Shown: positions 26,755 to 39,724 of the stretch, one piece after another
Layout: every line of letters begins with the position of its first letter
Position numbering within the stretch: the first letter of the stretch is position 1
Made by a program: the position numbers and the translations under genes
Assembly (NCBI RefSeq): GCF_020921035.1
Contig: NC_063151.1
Coordinates: 33,548,934 to 33,612,933 of the forward strand
Origin: Rhodamnia argentea
Lineage: Eukaryota > Streptophyta > Magnoliopsida > Myrtales > Myrtaceae
Direction of reading: 5' to 3'
DNA: 64,000 nt
The notes under the pieces: generated by a model
The model's database searches: none
The model's input: the letters and a program-made list of their open reading frames with translations, nothing else
Told to the model about the DNA's origin: nothing

Positions 26755-29092
26755 TTATACCTCATTCCTCGTCATCTTCCTAATCCGCAGGCACAATTCT
26801 CCTCCTGCAGGCAGGCAAGGTTTGCCGGTCACAGGTGAAACCCTGGGATATGTCATGGTCGCGAGGTAAAGGAAGCCGGAGAAGTTCATATGCGACCAGA
26901 TGAGCAAGTACTCGCCCGAAGTTTTCGGCACTTCCTTGCTCGGAGAGAATCTGGCCGGCCAGAACATGTAGGTCACTTTCTGGTGGCCTCGCTCCATGAA
27001 GAAGGCCTTAATGTTCCCTACCACGGTCGACAATTCCTCTCCGTTGAAGAGTGTGCAACTTCCTTCCCGAATTCCTCAAGCCGGAGACTCGCCGGCATTA
27101 CATTCCTATCATGGACCCCCACGGCTGGGGAACACTTGGAGAAAGAATGGTCTCCCCACGAGGACGTCAAGGTCTTCCCTCTATTCCAAGAAATACACCT
27201 TTGCACTTAACTTGAAGGTCGTTCATGAGTGTTGAAGATCCCGACCATGTAGCCGGCCGATGTCCGTGCCGACTGCCGATCGACTTTCCCGGGACGACCT
27301 TCCGGCAAGCCATCAGAGGGAAAATGATCCACGGAAGAGCTCGCTGCGACAGTCAGGAGGACGAAACGGGAGAAGCGCGAGAACAAAGGAGCAAAGGACT
27401 GAAGGGCTTTTTTTGTCAAGCATGCTTCTGGATTGGGATGAGAATGGCGCATGCATGAGCGAGATGGGCATCACGAACAAGATCACAGGCTTCTCCATAG
27501 CCAGCCACGACACCACAAGCACCGCGATCACCTTCGAGTTCCCCGAAATATACGACGAGGTCTTGAAAGGTAAAAGTAGCGCCCGTCCGCTGGTGGTTTC
27601 TTGTTCATCTCATTTGTTTGTGTTCTTTTGACAGCTTCGATGCGCATTTATTTCTTTTCACGGAACAAATGAATATTGTTAAGTCCAAATCTCCTGGAGG
27701 GTTACTGGACTGAAAGGATATTCAAAGGAGAAAATTACCAAAAAATTCCTAAATCTATTGCAATTGTGTCAATTCAAGCCTAAACATTTTTGCATTCGTG
27801 ACAATTCAGTCTTAAAGCTTTTGCATTCGTGTCAATTCAGTCATTCCGGCCCATTTTGATAGAAAATTACTGACGTGATGCAGCTGACATTGATGTAGCC
27901 TATTTTTGATAATATGTTACTATTGTTTCCGATTTTTTTTTTCTTATTCTTCTTCCTCCAGTTGGCCGCCGAGCCCGATGACCAACCGGAGGAGAGGGCT
28001 GGCGAAGCTTGCCCCCTCTAGCCATCGGCGAGGGTGAGCCTTGCCCAACGACAACGAGGTCAGCCCTCGGCGGTCGGCTACGGGAAGCGTAAGAAGAGAA
28101 AGAAAAGAAAAGAAATAAATAATTCGAAAAATACTAAAATATTATCAAAATTGACAACGTCAGCGTTTTTCGATCAAAATTGGCTGAAAGGATTGAATCG
28201 GCACAAATGCAAAAGTTTTAGGACTAAATTGACCAAAAAAAAAAAAGATTTAAAACTGAATTGGCACAATTACAATAAATTTAGAACCCTTTTAGTAGTT
28301 TTCTCAATATTCAAAAGATGAAATATTCATGGAACGGAACGTGCAAAGCGACAAGGCTAGCGGCCCCTGTCCAAGGAGCATATCGAGAGGCCATAGCCGA
28401 GTTTAGCTACGCGGGTTTCACCATTACAAAAGGATGGAAGGTACGTGGCATCATGATGCCACGTGTCAACGGGGTATTATTCTGATGAAGATTGGGAACA
28501 GTATAGTTGTGCAACATCTTATGTACTGTGCAGAGCTTTGCTTGAAATGAAATGGACCGACCCTCTCCATAAATGATTCTAGACGCCACATATCGTTATT
28601 GGATATTTGTGCAGACTCACTGTAATTGCATGAGGATTTTGAGTCTTCTTGGGCTAGCCCACCGCATATTCTATTTAGTCGTTTGGGGCTAGACATCCTT
28701 CAAAACATTGCCAAACCCGTTTGAAAAGACCAGAGGGCGTCATCGTAAATCATGTTTAAACTCTTCTGTTGTTGTGATGTTAATGTAGGCATATTGAACA
28801 GCAGATTCGACGCGCGACAACCCCAAGTAATTCCCGGATCAGCAAAAGTTCGACCCGTCAAGATTTGAAGGAAATGGCCCGCCGTCCATCATGTTCATAC
28901 CATTCGGCGGAGGCCCTTCGAATGTGCCCCGGCAAGGAAGACGCCCGCCTCGGAATACTCATTTTCATACACAATCAGGTCGCGAAACTCAGGTGGAAGA
29001 AGCTGATCCCCGACGAGAAGATGACCTTACAGTCCATCTCCAATCCCGGAAAATGGTTCGCCTCAAGCCCCGCGAGTGCCCCAGTTATAGTG
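26755..29092 (+). pseudogene. CYP716-type cytochrome P450 pseudogene
   Basis: Pieces of a CYP716-family P450 (the family includes triterpene C-28 oxidases) appear in the right order: an N-terminal anchor and LPVTGETLG; EKFICDQMSKYSPEVFGTSLLGE at about 26885; WWPRSMKKA; KVFPLF/KYTFAL; SVEDPDHVA and LPIDFPGTTFRQAIRG at about 27225-27330; an I-helix remnant SHDTTSTA and PEIYDEVLK; LAAPVQGAYREAI and GFTITKGWK at about 28355-28440; [10 protein letters not shown]; and [10 protein letters not shown] with KKLIPDEK. It is broken many times: in-frame TAA near 26866 and TAG near 26968, a deletion before the WWP block, several frame changes, TGA and TAA in the AY(W)TAD...PK(Y)FPD segment, and a frame change in the haem-binding loop between FGGGP and CPG. 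A 580 bp transposon splits it. No functional product is expected. Confidence 0.88.
27727..28306. mobile_element. MULE-like MITE with 9 bp target duplication, inside the P450 pseudogene
   Basis: A 580 bp element flanked by perfect 9 bp direct repeats atattcaaa (27718-27726 and 28307-28315). Its ends form about 50 bp imperfect inverted repeats: left ggagaaaattacc..., right ...agtagttttctca, continuing through ctattgcaattgtgtcaattca and its mirror. The arms are AT-rich, and the core at about 27955-28090 is GC-rich. A 9 bp duplication with long terminal inverted repeats fits Mutator-like elements. There is no transposase, so it is non-autonomous. Confidence 0.82.
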
Positions 29093-31161
29093 ATCTTATG
29101 CGTGAATTCCATTTGCATGGCCTTCAATATCTACCTACTTCCAATCTAAAAAATGTGTCAACGGTCGAGGTGACTAATTGCCTTCTGATGCAACCTAAAT
29201 ACTTTTCTTTGCATCTTATGGATAAAATACCTACTTTTCCTTTTCCATTTCCATCTTTTTTTAGTAGTTCGCTACATCAGGCTTATTATACTTACTATAT
29301 GGTGATATGATAGGCGGAATCAATTATAACGTGAAATTCGTACTGGAAATTATTTTTTCTTTGGCGAAATCATTTGCGAATTTCACGTATTCTTGAAGAA
29401 GCGCAATTGGCTTGATCTAATAAATTTAGTCTATGCAACACTCGCGGGGCTTGAAGAACTGAGTGTAAACTCACGAAACGGGGACAAAACAATTTGGGTC
29501 AAGTTTGTGAAGCTCATGGTACATAAATTGAAAAATTTTGTGCGTGTACTTTCTTGTCCCGACTATTCATGGGTTAAATTTGATGGTCTGAATTAGTATC
29601 ACTTAGGCAGGCAATTCATAAGGGAGAACTTACAATTGTTATTGGCTAAAATATCATTTAAAGGGGAGTGAATATGTGATTTTAACTGAACTTGACAAAT
29701 TAAAGTGGAAATAAGAACAATCAAGTTGAACATTATCAAAATCAAGTAAGAACGGAGTTTGAACTATATTATTGATATGATGATATATAGCAATGTGCAA
29801 TATTCCAATGAAATGCAAGAGTTTGGGGATAAAGAGAATTGCACACAAAGTTCATAGTTTTCGGCTTAGTGCAAGTCTTCTTTACTTTTCCACGCTAACA
29901 GTTCACTGGCTGGATTCCACTAAACAATCAATTAGATGTTTACAAGATTGAGTGATAATGCTCAAGTTTGGTAGGACTTTTTATCTCACAAGGTCACTCT
30001 ATCACTATCTTTCAAGGATTACAATGGAAGCTCACGATAGACAAGTGTGAATGATTTGAACTCTCTTCGAACTTTGGGAAAAAAAAAAATTATCCTGGGT
30101 CTCTCTTCTCTTCAGCATCAAAGTCTTCTTAAATGCCCCTACACTTCCAAACTAAGACTTCAGACGACCATTCGTTGGACGAAATTGCCAAAACAAGATT
30201 GAGTAGACATTTGAGATAAGATATCGGAATCTCCAATTGATCGCCCATACAACCAAATCTTGATTTTCATAAGTAGAATTCTTCATTTTAGAAAGTAGCT
30301 TGTCTCAAAGATGATTGTCAATCAAATCTAGATGTCTTGCTATTATGATTCTGTTGCAAAACAACCGATCGAAAAATGATGATCAATCAAAACTAGGGAA
30401 GATAGTGGAGTTTTATTTTAAAGAGGTGTTACTTAGACTGAATAGATTTTAACCTTTGCATAGAGTCCGAAGATATCGACTCCTTCAAAATAATGTCCAT
30501 ACCGTTATTATGATGAGAATTCGAAACATTCTTTATCAGAAGAGTAATACTCGAAAGACAAATACTTCAGATCTCGAACCAAAAAAAATCTAGCGACAAC
30601 GAATCATGCTCCAGCTACGATTTAGAATTCCATCACTTAAGTGGAACCTTCATTGTACACAACACAAGCACGCAATCGCATTGGTGAAAAGCACATTGAT
30701 ACATATTACTTGGTCCCCATGCTAGGGTTTTCCTTAGACGAAGGAGAGCAGCAGCACTAGCAAGTCAATAATAAGAGTTGACCAGATTGGCAAGAGAGTA
30801 GCCCTCCAATGTCCGTGGAAAGCAACAATAGCAATTTGGCGCACTATCTCATTAGCTTGGTATGGACAAAAGCATCACGCAAGTAAAATTGCGACATGGA
30901 CAAATCGAAGATTGCGATGCGAGACGGTCCGAGGGCTCAGTTCCCGTACTTGGACCGATCTCCCTATTGGAATTCTGCACGCCCGTGCAAGCATCTTCTT
31001 CTGCGTATGATGCCATAGCTTTCCTTATCGCTCACAAGCCCCACAGATCAATGTCATTGTGTCGTGTCGTATCTCCCTCTATTGGCACGAGGGGTGGGCC
31101 AGTCGCACGACCGATTCCATTCGTTGATGATGCCGTCGCGGGTCGCGAGTCACGTACGACC
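29093..31161. other. intergenic stretch without recognised features
   Basis: AT-rich sequence. Some passages around 29750-30700 read like degenerate retrotransposon sequence, but I could not find ends, target duplications or protein domains. Open frames at 29393-29596 and 30862-31185 show no recognisable protein. Confidence 0.4.
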
Positions 31162-32179
31162 GGAAAATTGTTCGAAAAGTCGTAAATCTATTGCGTTTTT
31201 GCCTATCGAGTCCTAAATATCTTTACATTTTATCAATTGAGTCCTAAGCATCTTCACATTTTGCCAATTGAATTCATTCCTTCAATTTTTGCCTGAAATT
31301 GCTGATGTAGATGCTAGCCATCCTATGCAGAAATCCTTACGCGAATATTTTTTTTAACTATTTTTTAATAGAGAAAATGACACAAATAATCCATAAACTT
31401 TGGCCTAATGTGCAATGTGATCTCTGAACTTTTAATTTGATCAATATGATCCCTGAATTTTAACTTAATGTGCAACATGGTCATTGAATTTTTAATTTAT
31501 TCAATGTGGTCCTCGAACTTTTGGAACATGTTCAAAGGCGTTCCTGAATTTGAATTAATTGAAGGACTATATTGAATATCTTCGTATAATTCAGGGACTA
31601 AGTTGAATTTGATTCAAAAGTTCATGGATCATATTAGTCAAATTAAAAGTCTAGAGACCACATTGCACATTAGGTTAAAGTTCAAGGATCATATTAGTCA
31701 AATTAGAGGTTCAAGGACCACATTCCACATTGAATCAAAATTCAAGGACCATTTGTGTCATTATCCCTTTTTAATAAATTTTGAATCATTATTTTTTATT
31801 TTGCTTCTCTTTATGTCGACGAGAGTGGCGGAGCCTTCTCGACACATCGTAGCCCCACCAAGCACGAAGACCCTCGCCGGATCTACGGGAGAGCCACCTC
31901 GCTTGCGACCAGCAAGGGTCATCGATGACCCTCGACAAAAAAAATATAATAATAATAATTCTAATAAAACAAATTAGCACTAAAAATTATTCACGTCAAT
32001 GCCAATTATTCTACGTAAGATAGAAGGCTTCCACGTTAGCAATGCTTAGCTAAAATTTACCAAATGAACTCAATTGACAACATGTAAAATTGGGACTGAA
32101 TTGATAAAATTAAAAGTTTTGGCTTTCAAGATAGAATTAACAAAATTTGAATAAATTTATAATTTTTTGGACAATTTCC
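31162..32179. mobile_element. inverted-repeat element with GC-rich core, host of a nested MITE
   Basis: Left arm ggaaaattgttcgaaaag..., with the motif tcaattgagtcctaa, mirrors the right arm ending ...tttggacaatttcc with ttgggactgaattgataaaa. The core at about 31805-31940 is GC-rich. A separate 397 bp element sits inside it at 31371. I could not find a target duplication for this outer element, so its exact ends are approximate. Confidence 0.55.
31371..31767. mobile_element. nested MULE-like MITE with 9 bp target duplication
   Basis: A 397 bp element flanked by perfect 9 bp repeats tttttaata (31362-31370 and 31768-31776). The ends are inverted: left gagaaaatgacacaaat, right the mirror of gggataatgacacaaat. 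Inside, several degenerate copies of a unit like ttcaaggatcatattagtcaaat occur in both orientations. It contains no coding sequence. Confidence 0.82.
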
Positions 32180-33340
32180 TCGACATTTTATTTTCATGAT
32201 TAGTCGAATTGAAAAAGTGGCTTTTCTAGGATGCTTCCTTTCTTTTCCTACTTAAGAAGTTCATTCCTTTTTTTACCGGAAATTTAGTCGTGCCAATTTG
32301 CTTATTTCCGGTTGCGATAATTGGCGGCATTAAATAACGTGGCAAGCGTTTCAGGCATATGACGAAATAGTAAATTTTAAGAGTGTCGGCCAAAATTAGG
32401 AGCGGAAGTCTAGGTCTTTTCTGGGATCAATCGCCCCAAATCCGTACCATCATTAATTTGATTCCATCAACTCCATTTACCATAATCATCTCGTATTTCA
32501 AGGAAACAATTAGATATGATCGATTCTCAATCCGATCCGATCCAATCTTAAAATCGAAAATCGGGCCGATTCTCAATTTCAAGGATTGAGTAGTGAACCG
32601 ATCGTAACCAATTTCAATTTTATGAAATTGGAAACCGGACTGAATCGATCAATTCGGACGGAAGGCGTCCACGTCGGTAATATCCGGCCAAAATTTGTCG
32701 AATGAACTTATTTAACAACACGTGAAAATATTTAGCATTAAATTGATAAAATTGAAATATTCGGGACTGAATTAGTAAAAGTACAGATTTAGAACTGAGT
32801 TAGTAAAAGTGCGACAAATTTAAAACCTTTTGGACAATTTGCTATAGATTTTATTTTCATGATTAGTCGAATTGGACAATTGGCTTTTATTGTATGTTTC
32901 CTTTCTACTCCTACTTATGAAGTTCCTCTTTTTTTTTTTTTTTCTTTTCCAGAAAATTAGTAGTATCAAATTGCTAATTTTTTTTTTTGCTCGAACAAAT
33001 TGCTTATATTTTTTTTGGTCGAAAACAAATTGCTTATTTCAAATTGCGATATTTACCGGCATTATAAAACGCGGTAGCGTTTTAGACATACAACGAAACA
33101 GTAAATTTTAAGAGTGTGGACCAAAATCACGAGCGAAAGCCCAGGTCTTTATGGGAGTCATTCGTCCCAAATCTGTAACGTCATTAATTTGATTCCACCT
33201 ACTTCATTTACCATAACCATCTTGCATTTCAAGGTTACGATTAGAGGTGATCGTTTCTCAATCCGATTCCATCCCATCTTGAAATTAAAAATCGAATCGG
33301 TTCCCAATTTCAAGGATCCGAAATCAGACCGGATAATTCT
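32020..33340. repeat. tandem segmental duplication, unit about 663 bp
   Basis: Two diverged copies lie head to tail. Matching landmarks include attttattttcatgattagt at 32185 and 32848 (offset 663), then taaattttaagagtgt with agcg(g)aag, and ttaatttgattcca(t/c)c...catttaccataa. The copies also share the downstream segment tctcaatccgat. Each copy starts with an arm of the same kind as the element at 31162-32179, so the duplication probably includes part of that transposon. It contains no gene. Confidence 0.75.
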
Positions 33341-36124
33341 TGAACCAGATCGATTGCAATGGGTTCCAATTTTATGGAACCGAAAACGAGACCCAACCGG
33401 CCGGTTCGATCCGGTCGGGACGGTTTCCGATTCGGGCGATCTATTCTGCCTAGACACGTTAACAACACGGCAAAACAAGGGATGGCAATAGGAGTGACGC
33501 GCAGGAAGACATTCTTGGGTGGTTTGGACCTATTCGAGTCCAATGCATTCCGCTTCTTAAATCGGTAAAGCTTGTTAACGATAAAACCTTATTTATTTCG
33601 CGAAGAATGATTGATTTGAAAACTGTTTTCTAAAATAATCTCCTATATTGCCCGCACAACCAAAAAAATAAAAAAGTATACTTCGTTCAAGAAATAATGA
33701 GACATAAGTTGTTGTCCACGATGAATATATATTTTATTAGTTAATTATTTCAACCAAACTGAGATATTATTTTAAAATATATATATATAAAAGAAAAAGA
33801 GTCTAAAAGTTTGAATACATCCGGATTGTTTAAGGATTTTCGGATCACACGTGGCGCAGGACAAACCTCGTTTTTCTCGATGTGTTTTGACCTGACACGA
33901 CTCTTTTCTAGCCCACACAAGTCGCAAATCCCGCGATAAAGCATGTCTGCTTTTCGTTTATCTTTTTAATTAATATATATTGGTAGATGCGTTTCAATTT
34001 TTCTTTTTTTTGGCTCAAGAGTCATAACCTGCCAAAACTTCTCCATGCTCATCCAATCCAAACCCCACTTTTGTCTTCATCGTCGTCATCCTCTCCATAC
34101 CAAAAGCAGAGGACATGTCAGCCCGATTCTAGTTTTTTTACATAATGTTCATTTGGATCTGTCTAAAACATTCAATTTCGTTTTTTTTTTTTTTGCACTA
34201 TCGATTTTTCGACGTGACACCGACTAAACCGACACGTCATAGTGATGTTATGGCATTTTATAAAAATTCGCCGCACATCCTTCGCTCTGCCTTGACACCT
34301 CCTCATCGAGGAAGTGATCGAACTCCAAGTACAAACACGTGAGTCAGCATAAGCGAAAGTTTAGTGCATTGAACGATTGAAAAAAAAAAAGAAAAAAACA
34401 GAAAAGAAAAGGATGACCTCGGAGGTAAACTCCATCAGGATTTAATAGGATTCAATTAGAGAACGCACCAACTTTCAATACCATTATGCATCATGCGTGC
34501 GCGTCCGAGGAATATTCTATTTTCAATTCAGGACAGGAACTGATTACGTACGCTGAAACACACAGTAAACCTGGCGAGCTCGTAAAGAAATTGTAAGTTT
34601 TCTCTTTCCCCTAATCGAGCCTCGACAGGCGATATCCCGTCAAGTGGGCCCCCCCCCTCTCTCTTTGTTTTTTTTTTGGTTGTTTCCGAGCGTTGGCGAT
34701 TGGTCAAAGCTGCTGCCGCCGCTTTCCTTTCGAAGCCTCCATCCACTGATAAAAATTCCACTCCTGCAACCAGTCTCTCTCCCTCTCCCATCATCTTCAC
34801 TGTCGAACTCGATGCTTACGATCCCCGGTCACGAAGATCGGACATCGATGCTTCCTCTTCTCTCGTGAGCTTCCCCGCTGATCTCTCTCTCTTTCTTTTC
34901 CGCTCGCATTCGGAGAAACGAGGCGCGCGCGAGGGGAGGTGGTGATGAGAGTGATGAGGCGGCATTAATGGAGGGGAGAGAGGCCCGACGCCGCCGCCGC
35001 CGGCTCTGCACGCTTCCTTCTTCGGGAAACTCCATTTGCTCATTTAGAGATCCACCGCGCCTTCGAGGTAAACCAACCCCCCGTCTCCGCCCGACCCCTG
35101 TTCCGTTCGCGTTTTAAGTGCGTTGTTCTCGGGGAATTCACCATTTGCCTCGTCTTTCCAACACTCGACGGAGCATCACCGGAACCACCCCGGCAGGCGC
35201 GCCCTATATAATGAACCTCTTCTCCGACCATTGACTGTCATTCCGACAGAGCGTAGGAGCGAGCGAAAGGATCAGACGGGGAGCCTGCTTTCGGAGTGGC
35301 CGATCTTTGACGGGAGGTTTGCTTTCAGGTTCCTCCTGTCTTGTTCTTACTTCTACGGTGATGTGAAGAACTCGCTTAGGACATGCTTTGCACTCACTCA
35401 TTGAACTGATCACGATTTGAATTATTATGAACAGTAAAATAAGTGTCAATAATAATATTATAATACGAAAAAAATTAGGTGGCGTTAGGTCCGATTTGAT
35501 TGTACTACCTAGGGCGATCCTCTTCGCTTTTCTTTAGCTTTTTCCATAGATGTCCGATTCGTCAAAAGGGCGTCTTCTTCTTCTTCGATTGCTTTTTACT
35601 AGCCCCACCATGGATTAGCGCCCATGATTCCTCAATTATGGCCTGATTGCACGTAGCTGACAAATGGGTGATTCGGAGGGGGAAAAGATCGAATATTTGA
35701 AAATAGATTACGGATTAGGTGTGCGTAGTGGGCTAATGAGTGACTTCAAAGTGTAGTGATCTTCTCATTCTTTTTTGTATTCGTAAGAATCCACAGCTAC
35801 AAACAAATTGACGTATCAACGTCATCGTCTCGCCCTCTTGCCCGCTCGTGTCGCCATCGCGTCTGTTAATTAGCTCGATTAGATTAGCGTATTGTTCTTT
35901 CTTTGGTCTTGTGCATGTCTGATTATCTTAATCATATGCTCCGCAGAATAATTGTTTGGGTAATAGGAATAACGTTTCATGCTCGGTTCTTTCCGTAGGG
36001 GTGGTGCTCATAACCGACGCGCATTAGCGCCTTGGTTCTTGGACTTTGATCGGAAAGGATCGTCTTTTCTCTGCGATTCTCTTGTCCCCCTCAAATGACT
36101 TTCCCGCCTCCGGGCTTCTTCACG
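33341..36124. other. intergenic and 5' flank of the receptor kinase gene
   Basis: AT-rich to about 34500, then more GC-rich with CT-rich tracts (34650-34930), as expected of a promoter or leader region. A TATA-like box is noted separately at 35205. A good acceptor (ctttccgtag, ending at 35998) suggests an intron in the 5' leader. Open frames at 34676-34945 and neighbours overlap on both strands and are not recognised. Confidence 0.45.
35205..35212 (+). promoter_or_regulatory. candidate TATA box of the receptor kinase gene
   Basis: TATATAAT sits in an otherwise GC-rich stretch (cgccc before it). It would place transcription start near 35240, with a leader of roughly 900 bp, possibly spliced to the acceptor at 35998. 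Position is the only support. Confidence 0.35.
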
Positions 36125-39100
36125 ATGGCCAGAGCCTCCCTCCTCTGTTTACCGTTACGGTTCATCGTGGTTTCCCTCGTTTTCTTGTGCTGCCAAGTCC
36201 CGCCGTGCACACCCCTGACGGTCGAGACCCGACCGCTGCTCGAGATCAAGGCTCAGCTGATCGACACTCTGAACGTCCTCGAGTCCTGGAAGGAATCCGG
36301 GTCTCCGTGCGACTTTTTTGGGGTCACTTGTGATAAGGTTTCTGGGGAAGTTGTGGGGATATCACTGGAAGGCGAGTCCCTCTCGGGGGTGATATCGCCC
36401 TCCGTTTCGAAGCTCAGGAGCCTGGCCTCTCTTTCGCTGCCTTTGAATTCCATTTCCGGGAAGATCCCTGGAGAGCTTGCCAATTGTAGCAATCTCAAAT
36501 TCTTGAACCTCACTGACAATCACATGGTGGGAAGTGTGCCGGACCTTTCTGCGCTGAAAAGCCTCGAGGTTCTTGATATTTCAGCGAATTCTCTGTCTGG
36601 CAAATTGCCGGGGTGGGTAGCTAACTTGACAGGGTTGGTTTCTCTGAGTCTTGGTGACAACGATTATGATGAGGGCGAAATCCCTGAGAGTCTTGGGAAT
36701 CTCCAGAACTTGACTTGGCTCAACTTGGGCAGATCCCACTTGATAGGAGAGATCCCGGAATCCATCTTCGAACTTACCGCGCTGGAGACGTTGGATTTAT
36801 CAGTAAACAACATCTCAGGGACATTGTCGAAATCCATTTCCAAATTGCGGAATCTTAAAAAGATTGAGCTCTTTATTAACAACTTGACCGGAGAACTCCC
36901 GCCTGAGTTCGTGGAGCTCACAGCGCTGCAGGAATTCGACATATCTGCTAATAACTTGCACGGTGAATTGCCTCCAGAAATTGTTAACCTTAAGAACTTG
37001 ACCGTTTTTCAGCTACATGGTAACAATTTCTCCGGGGTGCTTCCTGAAGGATTCGGTGACTTACGTTACCTCATTGGGTTTTCAATCTACAGGAACAGTT
37101 TCTCTGGCGATTTCCCGGCTAATTTCGGTCGATATTCTCCTCTAATCAGCATCGACATATCTGAAAACCCGTTTTCAGGTGAGTTCCCGCGGTTCCTGTG
37201 TGAAAACAGGACCTTGCAGTTCTTGCTTGCTGTGGGAAACAACTTTTCAGGCGGCCTGCCCGATTCTTATGCTGAATGTAAGTCCCTTGTGAGATTGAGA
37301 ATAAACCAGAATCAATTATCGGGGCCAATTCCGGATGGGGTCTGGGCGTTACCCTATGCAAAAATGATTGATTTCGGTGATAATAATTTCAGTGGAGTTG
37401 TATCATCAGACATTGGCAACTCTACCAGATTGAATCAGTTGGTGCTACAGAATAACAGGTTTTCAGGCGAGGTCCCATCCGAACTGGGCAAACTTTGGAA
37501 CTTAGAGAAACTTTATCTGATGAATAACAGTTTTTCCGGTAATATACCACCCGAAATCGGCAATCTCGGGCAGCTCTGGTCCTTGCATTTGGAAGAAAAT
37601 TCGCTGACGGGGCCGATTCCAGCGGAGCTGGGTGGATGCAGTAAATTGGTTGACTTGAATCTTGCCTCGAATACTCTGAGTGGTAATATCCCCAACTCCC
37701 TTTCGTGGATGATCTCCTTGAACTCCTTAAATGTATCCGGAAATAAGTTGACGGGTTCGATACCAGAGAGTTTGGCGAAACTGAAGCTAAGTTCCATTGA
37801 CGTGTCAGAAAATCAGCTGTCTGGTGAAATTCCTGCTGATCTGTTGAGGATAGGAGGGACCAAAGCATTTCTTGGAAACATGGGATTTTGTGTCGACCAG
37901 AATTCAGGTCCCCTGGGGAATTCAGACATCAAGATTTGCAGTGAAAAGCACCCTCGGAGGGGGATTTTCGCGGATAAGCTGGCTCTGTTCAGCATCATAT
38001 TATCCGCTCTGGTTGTTGTCCTAGTTGGTTTACTCCTTGTAAGTTATAAGAACTTCAGACATGTGGAGGCTGATCCAGTGAATTCTATGGAGGAAGAGAA
38101 GGAAACACATCCAAAGTGGAAACTTGCATCTTTCCACCGAGTGGAAATCGATGCAGACGAAATATGTAACTTGGAAGAGGAAAACCTGATTGGAATCGGG
38201 GGGACTGGAAAAGTATATCGCGTGGAGTTGAAGAAAAGCGACGGGACGGTTGCTGTGAAGCAACTGTGGAAAGCAGATGGTGCAAAACTAGTGCTTACTG
38301 AAATGGAGACTTTGGGGAATATCAGGCACAGAAATATACTCAAATTGTATGCTTGTCTGATGAAAGGAGGTTCGAGTTTCTTAGTCTTTGAATACATGGC
38401 AAATGGTAATCTGTTTCAAGCACTTCACCGGCAGATCAAAGACGGACGGCCAGAACTGGATTGGTTTCAGAGATACAGAATTGCTGTTGGAGCAGCAAAG
38501 GGAATTGCTTATCTGCATCACGATTGTTCACCCCCCATTATTCATCGCGACATTAAGTCCTCCAATATTCTGCTTGATGAGGATTATGAGCCGAAAATCG
38601 CTGATTTTGGAATTGCCAAGACTGTTGACAAGTCCCATAACGGACCTAATTGTAGCCGTATAGCCGGAACTCATGGCTATATTGCTCCAGGTGAGCTTTC
38701 AATATACAGCAGACCCCATTTATTAGACTTCTCGTTAATAAGTTTTGAGGTTTTGCTTGTGTAATGTTGAAGTTCATATTGGACATATTGCTACACTTTC
38801 TTCACATCAATATCTTTCTTTTTTTGTCTTTTTTGTTTGTCCGTTGCAGAGCTGGCTTATACACTTAAAGTGAGTGAAAAGACTGACGTATACAGTTTCG
38901 GAGTCGTTCTGCTAGAAATCGTCACCGGTAGACGACCGCTCGAGGATGAGTACGGCGAGGGAAGAGATATCGTTCACTGGACTCTAACTCATCTCAGCGA
39001 CCGCGAAAATGTCCTCAAAGTACTAGACGATAAAGTGGTATCTAGCTCCATTGAAGATGACATGATTAAAGTGTTGAAAGTCGCAGTTCTCTGCACCGCC

Positions 39101-39274
39101 AAACTCCCGTCTCTACGTCCAACTATGAGAGAGGCTGTAAGCATGCTCGATGATGCTGAACCGCGCACATTAAGGTATCCGGAAGATGGTGCTATAAGAA
39201 AGGAAGGTCCGTCTTCGGTTAAATTCTCTGTCACTAGCATAAGCTATAAGGTCAAGCCTCAATCTCTTATGTAA
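36125..39274 (+). CDS. CEPR2: LRR receptor-like kinase, CEPR2 type (class XI)
   Basis: Plasma-membrane receptor kinase of LRR class XI, closest to Arabidopsis CEPR2 (At1g72180), a receptor linked to CEP peptide signalling. Two exons, 36125-38690 and 38850-39274, give 996 residues. The single GT-AG intron falls inside the APE motif (AP / ELAYTLK). Order: signal peptide (ARASLLCLPLRF...), N-cap SWKESGSPCDFFGVTCD, about 20 LRRs, a membrane segment near 618-640 (ALFSIILSALVVVLVGLLL), a glycine loop GIGGTGKVYRV near 690, VAVK near 710, HRDIKSSN (an RD kinase, presumed active), DFG, and YSFGVVLLE. I chose the ATG at 36125 (A at -3, G at +4) over the in-frame ATG at 36095. An active kinase acting in peptide-controlled nutrient or growth signalling is inferred from the family. 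Confidence 0.94.
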
Positions 39275-39675
39275 ATGTGGGTGCTAAAATGCTTCTCAGC
39301 TATTCCATATGTGTGGTATTGGTAAGTTTTTGGTGGTGAATAGCAGCAGTAGATTACCATCACATGAAGCGAATGCAATTTTCTGGGATATAGGTTTTCC
39401 GGATAGCCTATTTCGGTGTGATTATTTAGGTATCACAAACTGTTTGTGTACATAACTTATGCCAATACGTGCAATAAACTTTCGTCTCGTCGTGCTCTAC
39501 TTAAAGTAGTCATTTCTATCCAATTTTGTGAGCACAACCAGAAGACAGACGTCGGCAAAATGAATTGATTCGGTCGAAAGGCGTTCGTTCATACAAAATG
39601 CTGAAACTGTACGAACAGGCTTTGTTCGTTTAAACCGTCAGTGAAATCATATAAGTTCACATTTTGCTCAATGAG

Positions 39676-39724
<49 letters not shown>

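Noticed and set aside
29750-30700. Full LTR retrotransposon
   Set aside because: Some passages feel retrotransposon-like, but no LTR pair, primer binding site or pol domain could be seen.
31603-31977. 124-codon open frame with repeated FKDHISQI units
   Set aside because: It is the translation of internal repeats of the nested MITE and runs out into the outer element; not a gene.
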